In this document: in pieces, positions 18,830-28,400 of the stretch
Layout: each line of letters opens with the position of its first letter
Position numbering within the stretch: position 1 is the stretch's first letter
Source of the DNA: Pseudomonas sp. CFBP 13711
Lineage (GTDB): Bacteria; Pseudomonadota; Gammaproteobacteria; Pseudomonadales; Pseudomonadaceae
Direction of reading: 5' to 3'
DNA length: 64,000 nt
NCBI RefSeq assembly: GCF_014842265.1
Contig: NZ_JACYVI010000001.1
Location: forward strand, 1 to 64,000
The notes under the pieces: model-generated
The model's database searches: none
Told to the model about the DNA's origin: nothing
Seen by the model: the letters and a program-made list of their open reading frames with translations, nothing else
Made by a program: the position numbers and the translations under genes

Positions 18830-19201
18830 TCAGCGTGCCGCCGCCAGGGTGATCGACACCGATTCGGCGAAACGCAGCGCGTGGGGTTTGTCGACTTCGA
18901 CTTCGGCGTATTGCACCGCTTCATGGGTCATCACCAGGTCGAGCACTTCCTGCGTCAGGCGCTCGAGCAGGGCAAAGCGGTTGCTTTCCACGTGCTGGAT
19001 GATCGCCTTTGTGATGGTCCGGTAGTTCAGCGCGTGATCGATGTCGTTGTCGCGCACCGCTTCCTGTGCCGCGTACAGGATCGTCAGGTTGATCAGCACG
19101 TCCTGCTTGTTGAGGATTTCGGCTTCGTTGATGCCGATAAACGTACGCAGGCACAGGTCTTTGACCCTTATGCGTGCGGTACCGGGTTCGAGTCTTGCCA
19201 T
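18830..19201 (-). CDS. folX: Dihydroneopterin triphosphate 2'-epimerase
   Basis: A 123-residue member of the FolB/FolX fold: [48 protein letters not shown], and [17 protein letters not shown]. The 'LNKQDVLIN' and '[12 protein letters not shown]' forms and the adjacent folE and folM point to FolX, which epimerises dihydroneopterin triphosphate to the monapterin form, rather than the folate-pathway FolB. Together with FolE and FolM it makes tetrahydromonapterin, a cofactor of phenylalanine hydroxylase in Pseudomonas. It starts 4 bp after the folE stop. Confidence 0.88.
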   Translation of the reverse strand: MARLEPGTARIRVKDLCLRTFIGINEAEILNKQDVLINLTILYAAQEAVRDNDIDHALNYRTITKAIIQHVESNRFALLERLTQEVLDLVMTHEAVQYAEVEVDKPHALRFAESVSITLAAAR

Positions 19202-19204
19202 GGA

Positions 19205-19768
19205 CTACTTGCTCCGTCCGATCAATTGCAGAAATTCCATGCGGGTCGTGGTCGATTCGCGGAAGGCGCCGAGCATCACCGAGGTGTTCATGGTCGAGTT
19301 CTGCTTTTCAACGCCGCGCATCATCATGCACATGTGTTGAGCCTCGATCACCACGGCCACGCCTGCGGCCTTGGTCACGTCCTGAATCGCATCGGCGATC
19401 TGCCGCGTCAGGCTTTCCTGAATCTGCAGCCGCCGCGCGTACATGTCGACGATGCGCGCGATCTTCGACAGACCCAGGACTTTTCCGGTAGGAATGTAAG
19501 CCACGTGAGCCTTGCCGATGAAAGGCAGCAGGTGATGCTCGCACAGCGAGTACAGCTCGATGTCCTTGACGATCACCATCTCGTCGCTCTCGGACGCAAA
19601 CAGCGCGCCGTTGACGATCTCTTCCAGCGTCTGCTCGTAGCCATGACACAGGTATTGCATTGCCTTGGCGGCGCGCTTGGGCGTATCCAGCAGGCCTTCG
19701 CGTTCAGGATCTTCACCCAGGCCGACGAGGATTTCACGGTAATGCTGTGGCAGTGACAGGGTCATCAA
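19205..19768 (-). CDS. folE: GTP cyclohydrolase I
   Basis: A 187-residue GTP cyclohydrolase I, first step of pterin synthesis (GTP to 7,8-dihydroneopterin triphosphate). The zinc-binding residues are visible in [20 protein letters not shown] (Cys and paired His) and in [10 protein letters not shown] (second Cys), with the QIADAIQD region between them. Length fits the short type I form. The gene lies between folM and folX and its neighbours suggest a dedicated tetrahydromonapterin role; Pseudomonas usually carries another folE elsewhere. Confidence 0.93.
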   Translation of the reverse strand: MMTLSLPQHYREILVGLGEDPEREGLLDTPKRAAKAMQYLCHGYEQTLEEIVNGALFASESDEMVIVKDIELYSLCEHHLLPFIGKAHVAYIPTGKVLGLSKIARIVDMYARRLQIQESLTRQIADAIQDVTKAAGVAVVIEAQHMCMMMRGVEKQNSTMNTSVMLGAFRESTTTRMEFLQLIGRSK

Positions 19769-19785
19769 TGGTTCCTCGGGGCGGC

Positions 19786-20496
19786 TTACTTGACGTGCCG
19801 TCCGCCGTTTACGGTCAGAGTGGTGCCGGTGACGTAGGGGTTATCCAGCAGATAGCGCAGGCTCTGGTAAATCACCTCGGCGCCGGGTTCGATCCCCAGC
19901 GCCGATTTTTCCAGTGTGCGTGCACGGTATGCCGCGTCGTCGTCGGGTTGAAACATCAGCATGGCCGGGGCGATGCCATTGACCTTGATATGAGGTGCAA
20001 ACCTGGCGGCGAAGGACAGGGTCAGGTTTTCCAGGCCTGCCTTGCTGGCGCTGTAAGCGATGTGCTTGCTGCTGCCCTTGCGCGTGACGTCGTCGCTGAT
20101 GTGAATAATGTCGGCCGGCTCCGAGCGCCGCAACAACTCGGCGCAGTGCAGATTGATGAGGTAGGGCGCCAGCATGTGCACACTGAACATTTGCATGAAC
20201 ACACCCGCTTCGTCCCCTGGCGTCTCGGCCAGCCAGTCTGACGCGTTGTGCACGATAGCCCTCAGGCTGTCGGTCTGCTCCCGGAGTCGGGCGACGAAAT
20301 CCAGGATGCTCGTCTCCGAAGAAAAATCAGCTTGAAGCACCACAGCGCCCAGCGCCTTTAAATGCTGCACGCCCGGCCGCTCGCTGCGGTAAGTGATAAT
20401 CACAGGCTGGCCTTCCGCCAACAGACGCTCGGCGCAATACAGGCCGACACGCTGGCTGGCACCGGTGATCAATACAGGGGCGGGGAAGCGGGCCAT
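19786..20496 (-). CDS. folM: Dihydromonapterin reductase (SDR family)
   Basis: From ATG 20496 a 236-residue [23 protein letters not shown] (NADPH-binding TGASQRVG), HNASDWLAE, and the catalytic segment [26 protein letters not shown] (YxxxK). The RVG and [11 protein letters not shown] forms are typical of FolM, which reduces dihydromonapterin to the tetrahydro cofactor. The frame opens to ATG 20571; the shorter start is preferred because the FolM fold begins right at [13 protein letters not shown]. It is first gene of the folM-folE-folX operon, 17 bp before folE, and follows the putative CarH/LitR box. Confidence 0.88.
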   Translation of the reverse strand: MARFPAPVLITGASQRVGLYCAERLLAEGQPVIITYRSERPGVQHLKALGAVVLQADFSSETSILDFVARLREQTDSLRAIVHNASDWLAETPGDEAGVFMQMFSVHMLAPYLINLHCAELLRRSEPADIIHISDDVTRKGSSKHIAYSASKAGLENLTLSFAARFAPHIKVNGIAPAMLMFQPDDDAAYRARTLEKSALGIEPGAEVIYQSLRYLLDNPYVTGTTLTVNGGRHVK

Positions 20497-20621
20497 GGTC
20501 TTCACGCATTCATCAACGGGGAGGGAGGTCTGGCGAATCGGTGCTGAATGACGAACAGTGGGTGCTCGCATTGCGCCATCGAAAACGACCGTCGGGCAAA
20601 GTTACCCCAACGGTCGATACT

Positions 20622-20645
20622 TGTACAAGCGCGGAAAAATGTACA
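20622..20645. promoter_or_regulatory. CarH/LitR-type (MerR family photoreceptor) operator candidate
   Basis: TGTACA, exactly 12 bp, TGTACA, upstream of folM. This equals the element described for LitR/CarH-type light-responsive MerR regulators (as I recall, T(G/A)TACA-N12-TGTA(C/T)A), and pterin/folE genes are among reported light-induced genes of P. putida. The left half also lies in the larger palindrome CTTGTACAAG. No such regulator gene is in the window. Confidence 0.6.
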
Positions 20646-20724
20646 TGTTTTTGATAGGCGCTTCGCTGTGACATTTCATCGCGGGTGGGTGTGAGCGCCC
20701 CTGATCAGCGCCCTTCGCCGGAAG

Positions 20725-21294
20725 CTAGCGCGTGGAGGCGGGCTCGGTCGAGCCGACCGGTGCAGGCGTGTTGCTGTGCAGCCACCCCGCCAACAGATGG
20801 GTCGACAGCGGGATGAACCAGAACACCATCAATGGCGTGAGGATCAAGGTGCTGATCATGATGCGCGGGAACAGCTCCAGCTGACCGAGCAGCGGCCCCA
20901 GCGCGAAGTTGAAGATCAGCGACACCGGAAAGAATGCCAGCCAGATGGCAACGGCCTGCTTCCAGCGCGGCGGGCGCTGACCCACGGCGCCAAACCAGCC
21001 GTCGATGCCGCTCACCCGGTGCACGGAATTTTTGGCAAACAGACCACTGCCGCGCACCAGCCAGGAGCGTCGGGAGGCAGAATGCTCCCAGGCGTGCATG
21101 GTGGCTTCATCGGCGAAGCGGAAAATAATCTGGAATTCATCATCCCCGGGCGGCGGAGCGAGCACGCCTGACCCTAGATAGCCGGGGAAGTCTGTAGCGA
21201 GTTGTTCGCCTTCATGCAGCCAGGCAATCAGTTCCTGATAGCGGCCATGGGCGACGCGACGGGCAACCATCAGCGTGACGGGTGAGGTAGACAT
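20725..21294 (-). CDS. Antibiotic-monooxygenase-domain membrane protein
   Basis: A 189-residue protein. The N-terminal half is an ABM-like ferredoxin fold (VTLMVARRVAHGRYQELIAWLHEGEQLATDFPGYLG, FQIIFRFADEATMHAWEHS). The C-terminal half has two or three hydrophobic segments (AVAIWLAFFPVSLIFNFALGPLL, IMISTLILTPLMVFWFIPL). The same combination occurs in proteobacterial proteins annotated as antibiotic biosynthesis monooxygenase, with no proven reaction. It ends 79 bp before the LitR-like box, on the same strand as folM. Confidence 0.75.
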   Translation of the reverse strand: MSTSPVTLMVARRVAHGRYQELIAWLHEGEQLATDFPGYLGSGVLAPPPGDDEFQIIFRFADEATMHAWEHSASRRSWLVRGSGLFAKNSVHRVSGIDGWFGAVGQRPPRWKQAVAIWLAFFPVSLIFNFALGPLLGQLELFPRIMISTLILTPLMVFWFIPLSTHLLAGWLHSNTPAPVGSTEPASTR

Positions 21295-21481
21295 TGTGTA
21301 TCTCCGATAAACAAGTGAGGTTCCCGGGTAGGGAAATCACATGACGCGGCGCCGGGGTGGTGGCGATGCGTCAGCTTCACTGGAAAAAGCAAGCAAGGAT
21401 TATTCCTGAAACCTGCGATAAAGCCAGAGGTGTTTGTCGGAAGGGGAGAGCTGTCGCGAAGGATCGCCGGATCAGGCAATC

Positions 21482-22093
21482 CTAGAGGTGCATCGAGGGG
21501 TGAATCTTGCGGTGTTCCTGAAGAATGTACTGACGCAGGCGCTCGGTGTCTTTCTTGCTGTTCTGGCTCAATCGATAAGCAGCCAACCCATGCTGGGTCA
21601 AGCGTTCGAAAGTGCCGCGCAGCGCGATAGGCACATAGCCCTCCGGACTGAACCAGGCAGCGAAAGATTTTGGCGGCTTGGTCTGTTTGCGCATTTCCAG
21701 CAGGATGCCTTTGAAGGAAACCTCATGCACCCAAAGCGCGGTGGGCGAGCCCCTTTGCGTTTCCAGAGGCATCGGCTCGGGCAGTATCAGGCGCCATGGG
21801 CGAATGCGCGGGCCTTCTTCAAAGATGCTCGGCGCACCCAGCTCCAGATGCAGCGCATGAAATTCGTCCTCCACCAGATGCAGTGGGAAGGTCATTTGCT
21901 GATTATCGAATTGAGCCTGAATCGTGACTTGCTCATGAGCGGCGAGGCGAGTCAGCAGATCCTGAATCTGCACACCGCCGTTAACCACCAGACTGCTGGA
22001 TTTGTCGCGCACATTCAGCGTGGGGTTGTGCTGCATGTTCTGGATAAACTCCAGTTCATCAGGCGTGAGGATGTTGTCGCGCTGCATGGTCAA
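21482..22093 (-). CDS. Hypothetical protein, possible PilZ-like fold
   Basis: A 203-residue soluble protein (MTMQRDNILTPDELEFIQNMQ). Several beta-rich segments alternate (VTIQAQFDNQQMTFPLHLVEDEFHALHLELG, ALWVHEVSFKGILLEMR, VPIALRGTFERLTQHGLAAYRLSQ), a pattern reminiscent of YcgR/PilZ-type barrels, but the RxxxR and D/NxSxxG motifs are not clearly present. I do not know its function. It stands alone between divergent or distant neighbours. Confidence 0.7.
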   Translation of the reverse strand: MTMQRDNILTPDELEFIQNMQHNPTLNVRDKSSSLVVNGGVQIQDLLTRLAAHEQVTIQAQFDNQQMTFPLHLVEDEFHALHLELGAPSIFEEGPRIRPWRLILPEPMPLETQRGSPTALWVHEVSFKGILLEMRKQTKPPKSFAAWFSPEGYVPIALRGTFERLTQHGLAAYRLSQNSKKDTERLRQYILQEHRKIHPSMHL

Positions 22094-22461
22094 GCTCGAT
22101 TAACCGGTTATTGAGAGAGCAGACAGATGGTTCGCGTTTAGGTTGCGACCGTTCGTCAGTTGCCAGATGTTACCCCTTCAAGATTTCATTCTCCAGCCGA
22201 GCTTGCGCCCGTTCGGCATTTAACTCGACTCCTTTCCGTCGGGCGTATGGCCAGTGGGTCTTATGAACTGGAGTGCCAATTTGAAGGTAGTACAGAAGCA
22301 CAGATAGGACAGGAAATTTCCAGCATCGTTGAAAGTCATTTGGATCAACGGCGCGCTGATCACTAGGCTTGCCGTCTGGCTTCGCAAGGTCGGCAGTTCA
22401 AGACATGCCGCCGCGCTGAGGCATAATGCCGCACAATTTTTACCGGTCACAGGATTAACCC
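22094..22461. other. Intergenic region before the flavodoxin gene
   Basis: 368 bp between divergent genes. It contains one short open frame (22160-22366) without a ribosome site and with atypical composition, which I do not call. GGATTAACCC before the flavodoxin ATG is the probable translation signal. Nothing else was recognised. Confidence 0.4.
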
Positions 22462-22917
22462 ATGAAAGTCGCGATTATTGCGGGCTCGGTATATGGCTCG
22501 GCTGAAGAGGTCGCCCGCCACGCCCAACAGATCATCAAGGATGCAGGGTACGAGGTGCTGTTCAACCCACGCGCCACCCTGGCCGATTTGCAAACCTTTG
22601 GGCCGCAGGCTCTGCTGGCAGTGACCTCGACCACGGGGATGGGCGAGCTGCCGGACAACCTTCAGCCGCTCTACCACCAAATCCGCGACGTGCTGCCTGC
22701 TGCATGGCGTGGGCTGCCCGGTGGTGTGATCGCCTTGGGCGATGCGAGTTACGGCGACACGTTTTGTGCGGGCGGCGAGTTGATGCGCGAGCTGTTTGGC
22801 GAGCTTGGGATCCGCGAGGTGCAGGAAATGCTGCGACTGGATGCCAGCGAAACCGTGACGCCGGAAAGCGACGCCGAGCCCTGGCTGGCAGCGTTCATCG
22901 GGCAGTTGAATAGCTGA
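22462..22917 (+). CDS. Flavodoxin (MioC-like)
   Basis: A 151-residue short-chain flavodoxin. The FMN-phosphate loop is GSVYGSAEEVARH (about 8-20), the second FMN loop is TSTTGMGELPDNL (about 56-68) and the third is ALGDASYGDTFCAGG (about 94-108). It resembles E. coli MioC and the flavodoxin domains of sulfite reductase. It carries electrons in the cytoplasm; the partner is unknown. Start ATG 22462. Confidence 0.9.
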   Translation: MKVAIIAGSVYGSAEEVARHAQQIIKDAGYEVLFNPRATLADLQTFGPQALLAVTSTTGMGELPDNLQPLYHQIRDVLPAAWRGLPGGVIALGDASYGDTFCAGGELMRELFGELGIREVQEMLRLDASETVTPESDAEPWLAAFIGQLNS

Positions 22918-23126
22918 GTGGCGCGCTGACTGCGACCCGTCCCGATCAAGGCATGACCAGCCATCCCCCAACATTATTGATCACCATTCAGCGGGTATTG
23001 TGTTGATTGTGACCCGGCAGCGAGTCGTTGACACTCGATGACTGTTTCGCCCGCTATTGCCGCTGCTGACGCCTGATTAGTTAAGGACAGCGGTGGCAAA
23101 GTCGGCATCATCATTGGGAGAGCAGC

Positions 23127-24035
23127 ATGAGTGAGTCCGTACGTTTTGAAGACAAAGTGGTAATCGTCACCGGTGCGGGCGGCGGATTGGGGCGAGCTCA
23201 CGCGCTGCTGTTCGCGCAACATGGCGCGCGCGTGATCGTCAACGACCTCGGCGGTTCGGCCCATGGCGAAGGTGCCAATGCTTCAGCGGCGGATCGAGTG
23301 GTCGCGGAAATCCGTGAAGCGGGCGGCGAGGCGGTTGCCAATCATGATTCGGTCACCGACGGCGACAAGATCGTCCAGAACGCCCTCGATGCCTTCGGCC
23401 GCGTCGACGTTGTGGTTAACAACGCCGGCATCCTGCGCGACAAAAGCTTCGCCAAAATGGAAGATGCCGACTGGGATCTGGTTTACCGCGTGCATGTTGA
23501 AGGGGCCTACAAAGTCACCCGCGCGGCCTGGCCCCACCTGCGGGACCAGAATTACGGCCGCATCATTTTCACCTCGTCCACTTCCGGCATTTACGGCAAC
23601 TTCGGTCAGGCCAACTACGGCATGGCCAAGCTCGGCCTGTACGGGCTGACGCGCACGCTCGCGGTCGAAGGGCGCAAAAACAATATCCTGGTCAACGCCA
23701 TCGCGCCCACCGGTGGCACGCGCATGACGGAAGGCTTGATCCCCGCCAGTGTGTTCGATCTGCTCAAGCCCGAGTTGGTCAGCCCACTGGTGGTGTACCT
23801 GGGCAGCGAGCAGTGCCACGACAGCGCCGGCCTGTATGAAGTGGGCGGCGGCTGGATCGGCAAAGTCCGTTGGGAGCGCAGCCTGGGCGCCGGCTTCGAC
23901 CCACATGCAGGCTTTTCACCGGAAGACGTCGCGGCGCAGTGGCAAACGATCAGTGACTTTAGCGATGCGGTGTATCCGGCTGACAACGTCGAAGCGCTCA
24001 AGGAAATGATGGCCAATCTGCAGAAATTTGCCTGA
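23127..24035 (+). CDS. Short-chain dehydrogenase, multifunctional-enzyme-type 3-hydroxyacyl-CoA dehydrogenase
   Basis: A 302-residue SDR of the 17-beta-HSD4 / peroxisomal multifunctional enzyme class: VVIVTGAGGGLGRAHALLFA, RVIVNDLGGSAHGEG, NNAGILRDKSF, SSTSGIYGNFGQANYGMAK (catalytic Ser and YxxxK) and LVNAIAPTGGTRMTE. The long GG.SAHGEG loop and the C-terminal extension (about 240-302) separate it from short SDRs. Probable role in fatty acid or steroid-like acyl-CoA oxidation. GGGAGAGC precedes the ATG. Terminated by a hairpin at 24055. Confidence 0.87.
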   Translation: MSESVRFEDKVVIVTGAGGGLGRAHALLFAQHGARVIVNDLGGSAHGEGANASAADRVVAEIREAGGEAVANHDSVTDGDKIVQNALDAFGRVDVVVNNAGILRDKSFAKMEDADWDLVYRVHVEGAYKVTRAAWPHLRDQNYGRIIFTSSTSGIYGNFGQANYGMAKLGLYGLTRTLAVEGRKNNILVNAIAPTGGTRMTEGLIPASVFDLLKPELVSPLVVYLGSEQCHDSAGLYEVGGGWIGKVRWERSLGAGFDPHAGFSPEDVAAQWQTISDFSDAVYPADNVEALKEMMANLQKFA

Positions 24036-24054
24036 TCGTACTTTGATCGATAAG

Positions 24055-24086
24055 CGGCCAGTTCGAGTGATCGACTGGCCGTTTTT
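24055..24086 (+). terminator. Rho-independent terminator after the SDR gene
   Basis: CGGCCAGT, 11-nt loop, ACTGGCCG, then TTTTT; arms pair perfectly and extend further through TCGA. Confidence 0.85.
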
Positions 24087-24219
24087 GTAGGAGCGTTATT
24101 TGTCGCGATGTAGGAACGGTCTCTGAATGAGGCAATGATTCCGTCTTCACTTTTTCAGCCTAAACCCCGCCACGAGTCGCCCGACATGCCTGAGGATCAA
24201 CCGATTTTCAGGAGGTTTT

Positions 24220-24744
24220 ATGATTGGCAATTTGAGCAAAGTGCAGGAGCGGCTGAGGGTCTACAGCGCTGTCCCGGACAAACAATTTAACGTGCGCTCC
24301 GGCCTTAATCCTCAAGAGGAGGCGGTAAAGCAGAAGGTGCGTCAGTACTGGGCGGACAAGAGCATTCCTGATGTTAAAAAGCTGGAGGGCTTGAACATCA
24401 ATCTGGCTGGATTTGATCCTCGTAAGACCAGTAACAGGCAACTGATGGACATCGGCGTTCTACTGGCCGAGCAAGGAATTATCGATGGAGACCTTATTGG
24501 CTCTATGTCTAGCATCAATGTCAAGTTCGATGCGCTAGGAAACGAGATTAATATGGATGAGGTGGTCAATGCGTATGAGTTCTTCACCCAGCAATTCGAT
24601 CGACTGCAGGATTCTATCAAGCAAGGCAATGAAATGGCGAAGGGCGCCGTGGTGGATCTGAACACCGCCGTTTCTGTGCTGATGGCACTGGAGGAACATG
24701 CAAAGCGTCCTCGCGAGCGCTCATTGGTGAATATTCGCGCCTGA
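24220..24744 (+). CDS. Hypothetical protein, unknown family
   Basis: A 174-residue soluble protein with an excellent ribosome site (CAGGAGG 6 bp before ATG). It is charged, without signal peptide. Helical or coiled-coil-like stretches are at about 27-48 (EEAVKQKVRQYWADK) and 112-165 (NAYEFFTQQFDRLQDSIKQ, AVSVLMALEEHAKRPRE). I do not recognise it. Codon use is somewhat more AT-tolerant than in the flanking metabolic genes. It is separated by 718 bp from the large toxin-like gene on the same strand; a partnership (chaperone or accessory protein) is possible but unproven. Confidence 0.65.
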   Translation: MIGNLSKVQERLRVYSAVPDKQFNVRSGLNPQEEAVKQKVRQYWADKSIPDVKKLEGLNINLAGFDPRKTSNRQLMDIGVLLAEQGIIDGDLIGSMSSINVKFDALGNEINMDEVVNAYEFFTQQFDRLQDSIKQGNEMAKGAVVDLNTAVSVLMALEEHAKRPRERSLVNIRA

Positions 24745-25061
24745 GGTATATGAGTGCGCAGCCAGGGGCACAACCGATGTGCCCCCCGGCCTTCAGCTGT
24801 TACATGGGGACCACGAAACTTCCTGAGTAACGCGTCGGCACAGGACTTTGTACGTTATCGAGTACCAGTCGGAATGTGCCAGCACCGAACAAGCCTGATG
24901 GATCGTACGTTTTACCAGTCACCGAAGACCAACTTCCCCCTTGAAGCTGTTTAGGAATGTCGCTAGAAACGCTGTGGGATCTTTCTGAGCTTTGTTTTTG
25001 AGCGGAAGGATGGACCATCGCAAGCATGAAAGGCATCCGGAAAGTGTCCTGAGTCCAAAGC

Positions 25062-25090
25062 AAAAAAAAGCCGCTGCAATCGCAGCGGCC
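25062..25090 (-). terminator. Rho-independent terminator reading on the minus strand
   Basis: On the minus strand GCCGCTGC, 4-nt loop, GCAGCGGC is followed by eight T. It implies a minus-strand transcript arriving from above 25100, where only a short open frame exists. Confidence 0.8.
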
Positions 25091-25162
25091 AAATAAGACG
25101 TTGAATCCAGGAGCTTCAAAACACAACGTCGGTGACGACGGTCGAGCGCATCCTCAAGCCAT

Positions 25163-25312
25163 TCAAGGGCCAGTGGGCTGCTCAGAGGCCGCGAAGGTTA
25201 AGGGGTTTGTTGAAACCGAAACAGCGTGCTTTGTGACAAGCAGTTTTACAGCCACAGCAACAGTAGGACCTCGCAACGGGGTCGCAGGAAACGCTCTTTT
25301 TTCCTGCTTCAT
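25163..25312 (-). CDS. Possible small protein upstream of the minus-strand terminator
   Basis: A 49-codon frame (ATG 25312; ATG 25333 also in frame) reading MKQEKRAFPATPLRGP, then TVAVAVKLLVTKHAVSVS and ending EQPTGP. It is the only frame of note on the transcript predicted from the terminator 70 bp further on. It has no ribosome site. A short hydrophobic stretch is present. It could instead be part of a non-coding RNA or a decayed gene. Confidence 0.25.
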   Translation of the reverse strand: MKQEKRAFPATPLRGPTVAVAVKLLVTKHAVSVSTNPLTFAASEQPTGP

Positions 25313-25462
25313 GGGTCGGCTGGTCTCGCCCATCGCTATCAATAGTTATCCCATCGATCTGCGACTCAGCGGTTTAGATGACAGCTCTTTCGGATTGCCC
25401 ACGTATTTCACACTTTGGCTGGATGCCTTTGTGGCGCGGGCGGTCATCTTGGAGCTGTAGAG

Positions 25463-28400
25463 ATGTCTGATCACTTTTTCAAAAATCATCCCCATCAGAA
25501 AGCGGGTTCGCTGCTCGATCACGCCAATAACGAAGGCGAGCTGTCTGCGTTGCTGATTGCGCATTTGCGCGAAGCCCCGACCGTACGTCTGGCCGCCAGG
25601 CAGATGCTGACGCAAGCACTGGGTCGCGTGACACGATTTCCCAACCCTGACGCGGTGTTCATTCACAGAAACAATCCTGGAGGATCCGATCCGGCACCGC
25701 TCTCGCTGACCGAGACTCTGTTGCGTGCGTTCATCGGAGACACCGCTCACCTTGATCATCAACAAGCGGTGTTGTCGACGCGAAGAGACTCCGCTCACGC
25801 TGCATATGGACTGCCAGGCCTGGACATCGGCGCAATCAGAGACATGTTGCCTGATCTGCTGAAAAGGCTGCCCGGCTTTTTCAAGTTCACTTTCGATCAT
25901 TACTGGGCTGTGGACGAGCAAACTTTCACCCGAATCCCCTGTGAGGACGCCGTCCGTGGCACACGCGGTGAAGTCTTCGAGACTTTGCAGTCGTGGGTGC
26001 TTAGCCACGCCATCGCTTTGACCGTCGGCACCCGAGAGCTCGACACTCAAGAAAAGAACCGCCTGCTGAGCGTTGTCGATTCCCCCGACTGCAAGGGCCG
26101 TTATGCGCTGTCATTGCGCACATCGGACGGCGCAGTGCTGCCATTGATCGGGGTCTACGTAGCGACTGCCAAAGACGTCGATGTCATGCCGCTGGTTTCC
26201 GATGGCCCTGATGCCGCCGTCTATCTGTTCAGTCCCTATGGCGGGGTGGAGGAGTTCGCAACGCTCGACGCGATGGAAGCTGAGTTCAAGCAGCGCCTGA
26301 TTCAGAACGACTCACGCGATCTGCTGCTGGGTTATCTCTCGCTCGAACATCAAATTCTGCTTGCCGACCATTCGGCGGTTGCTGTGCACCTCGACTATTC
26401 GCTGATGAAAGAAAAACCGGCGGCCCGCTACGTCGCCAGCCTTCGCGAAAAACAGCTGAAAGACTTCGACTACTTGCGTGCCCAGGCGCCGTTGAGCAGT
26501 GGCGACCCGGATGCCCTGTTGCAGATGTTCGACGACGTGAGCCGTCTGGACGATCTGGAGCAGGCCCTGAATGTTCGCTATCTGGGCCTGCTGGCATTCG
26601 TGCATGAGCGGCGTCTGCCGGAATGGCTGCGGTTCGCCGCGCCGACAGATCGTCAGCGCTACGACGCGCTCGCAGAGGAGCAGTCGGTTTGTGAAGCTCG
26701 AATGCATACCCAGTTGGCTGGCATCGAGACACCCGAAGTCTTCGCGCGGGAAGAAATCGCGGCCTATTTGATCGAGCGTCTGGGTTACACCCTTGACCCG
26801 TCCACAGTGACGATCCATCTGCCCGATGAAATGCAGTTCGCCGACGCGCCGCTGAAGACTGTTTACACCAACACTCTCTTGGGATTCGCACTCGACGGTA
26901 TGCCAGACACAGACCTCAATCTGGGCCCGAGTATCGAGGTCGATCCCGCTTACTCTCACTTACGCCTGAATTTCGATTTCGTGTGCCGATTGGTGCGAGA
27001 GCTCAATTTGAAGCAGCGTTACGGGAGCGAAGTAGAACGTCGGTACCGCGACCAAAGCACCTTGGATGCCATGAGCGCGTTGCGCGCCAGCAACATCGCG
27101 TTGAGTGCCTGGGCAGCGAAACTGCAAGGGCATATTTCGGATCGTGGTCTCGCCTTGATCGAGCAAGTGCAGTCGAACCTTGCCGGCAGCCCTTCGATAA
27201 AGGTTGGCGCCCTTTACCTCAAAGGCGGCAATCGGCGATTGGAAGATGTGGTCGTCATCAGTGAGATCAACGGAGATGACGAGTTTTATGTGCTGTACGC
27301 ACCGGGTCAGCCAAATGGTCGCGAGATATTCGACTTCGACACCTGGCGCAAGCTGTCCCTTGAAGTCGGCAGTTGGACGGGTAACGCGCGCGGTGCGCAG
27401 TACCTGCTCGATCAGACCGTCGTCAATCCAGACCAGCACGTCGTGCCGTACATCGAAAGCATCCGGCTGAAGCCTTCGCAGTGGTCTAGCGACAGCGTCC
27501 AGTTAGTCGCCGTCAACGCCGCCTCTTTCAACGACGCGCTGTCGAGCTTGAGCCATTACAAGGTCGAGCAAATGCTGGCCCGCAATCAGATTGTCTCCAG
27601 TGGGCGGCTGCAGCACGTCACCGAGCAACACCGGATGGCGCAGGTGGTGCTGGCCCATCGGGTTGCAGCATTGAACAAAGCCTACGATGAGTTCGGAATC
27701 ACGCCTTGGCGCGAAGCTGCCCGCCGCGAATGCGAGCGTTTGATCGACAGGCATCTCAAGGCGTCCGGGGTGCCGGGACGTATCGACCCGGACACTGTGT
27801 TTTTCGACGTCGAGGACAACGCTAGCGAGAGTGAACCGGATTTTGGTCGCTACACCACGCTCAGATGCCTGACGGACCTGTTCATGGTCGGGTACTCGGA
27901 AGAGGAATACGACTTTGATCCCGATGCCGCCGTGTATTCGTCGATTGGCCAGGATGTCTCCGCGCTCTCGGGTGACTTCGTAGACGAGATGATCCGCAGT
28001 TCCAACTATGCCGATGAGTACATCAAAAAACTGCGCCAGCACACGTGGGACCTCACCAATTCCCCGCCGGCCAGAGTGCGCGCCTTGTTCGCGCGCAAAA
28101 CCCACTGTGAACTGCGGCGTGACGCGTTGATTGAGTACGCCGCAGGCCGGCTTGACGCTGATCAGTACAACTGGCTTGTGCGGATGGTCACGGGTCTCGA
28201 CAGCAGTATCGTCGGGAACAACATTCAGGCGCCGGGGACACTTCATCTGCTGATCATGGCGTACAAATCCTTTGCCAATATCTACGTTTTCAAGCCGGAT
28301 GAAGCCAACGCTCGCCTGGGAACGCTGGTCTACACACCGGGTGCGCCCGATGGCTATTTGTTCCGCCAGGAGGATGACGTTGTTCGCTCTGTGTCCCGCC

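Larger units (their letters stand above)
24745..25462. other. 718-bp region with remnants and a minus-strand terminator
   Basis: No convincing gene. The minus strand has a clear terminator (25062-25090), a small frame ending just above it, and below it a frame (about 24800-25033) whose end reads GLFGAGTFRLVLDNVQSPVPTRYSGSFVVPM, which looks like the C-terminus of a beta-rich protein without its start. The plus strand holds an open frame (25101-25460) with no ribosome site. The stretch probably mixes a decayed gene with the promoter of the downstream toxin-like gene. Confidence 0.45.

Noticed and set aside
22160..22366. 68-codon plus-strand frame before the flavodoxin gene
   Set aside because: The second half (ELECQFEGSTEAQIGQEISSIVESHLD) reads like protein, but there is no ribosome site, no recognised family and no coupling; may be a remnant.
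24088..24110. TGTAGGAGCG... resembling a REP arm after the SDR terminator
   Set aside because: Only the first 8-10 bases match; the GAGCTTGCTCGCG core and the inverted arm are missing.
25101..25460. Plus-strand frame before the toxin-like gene
   Set aside because: Starts at TTG without ribosome site, contains the opposite strand of the terminator-linked sequence and no motif.
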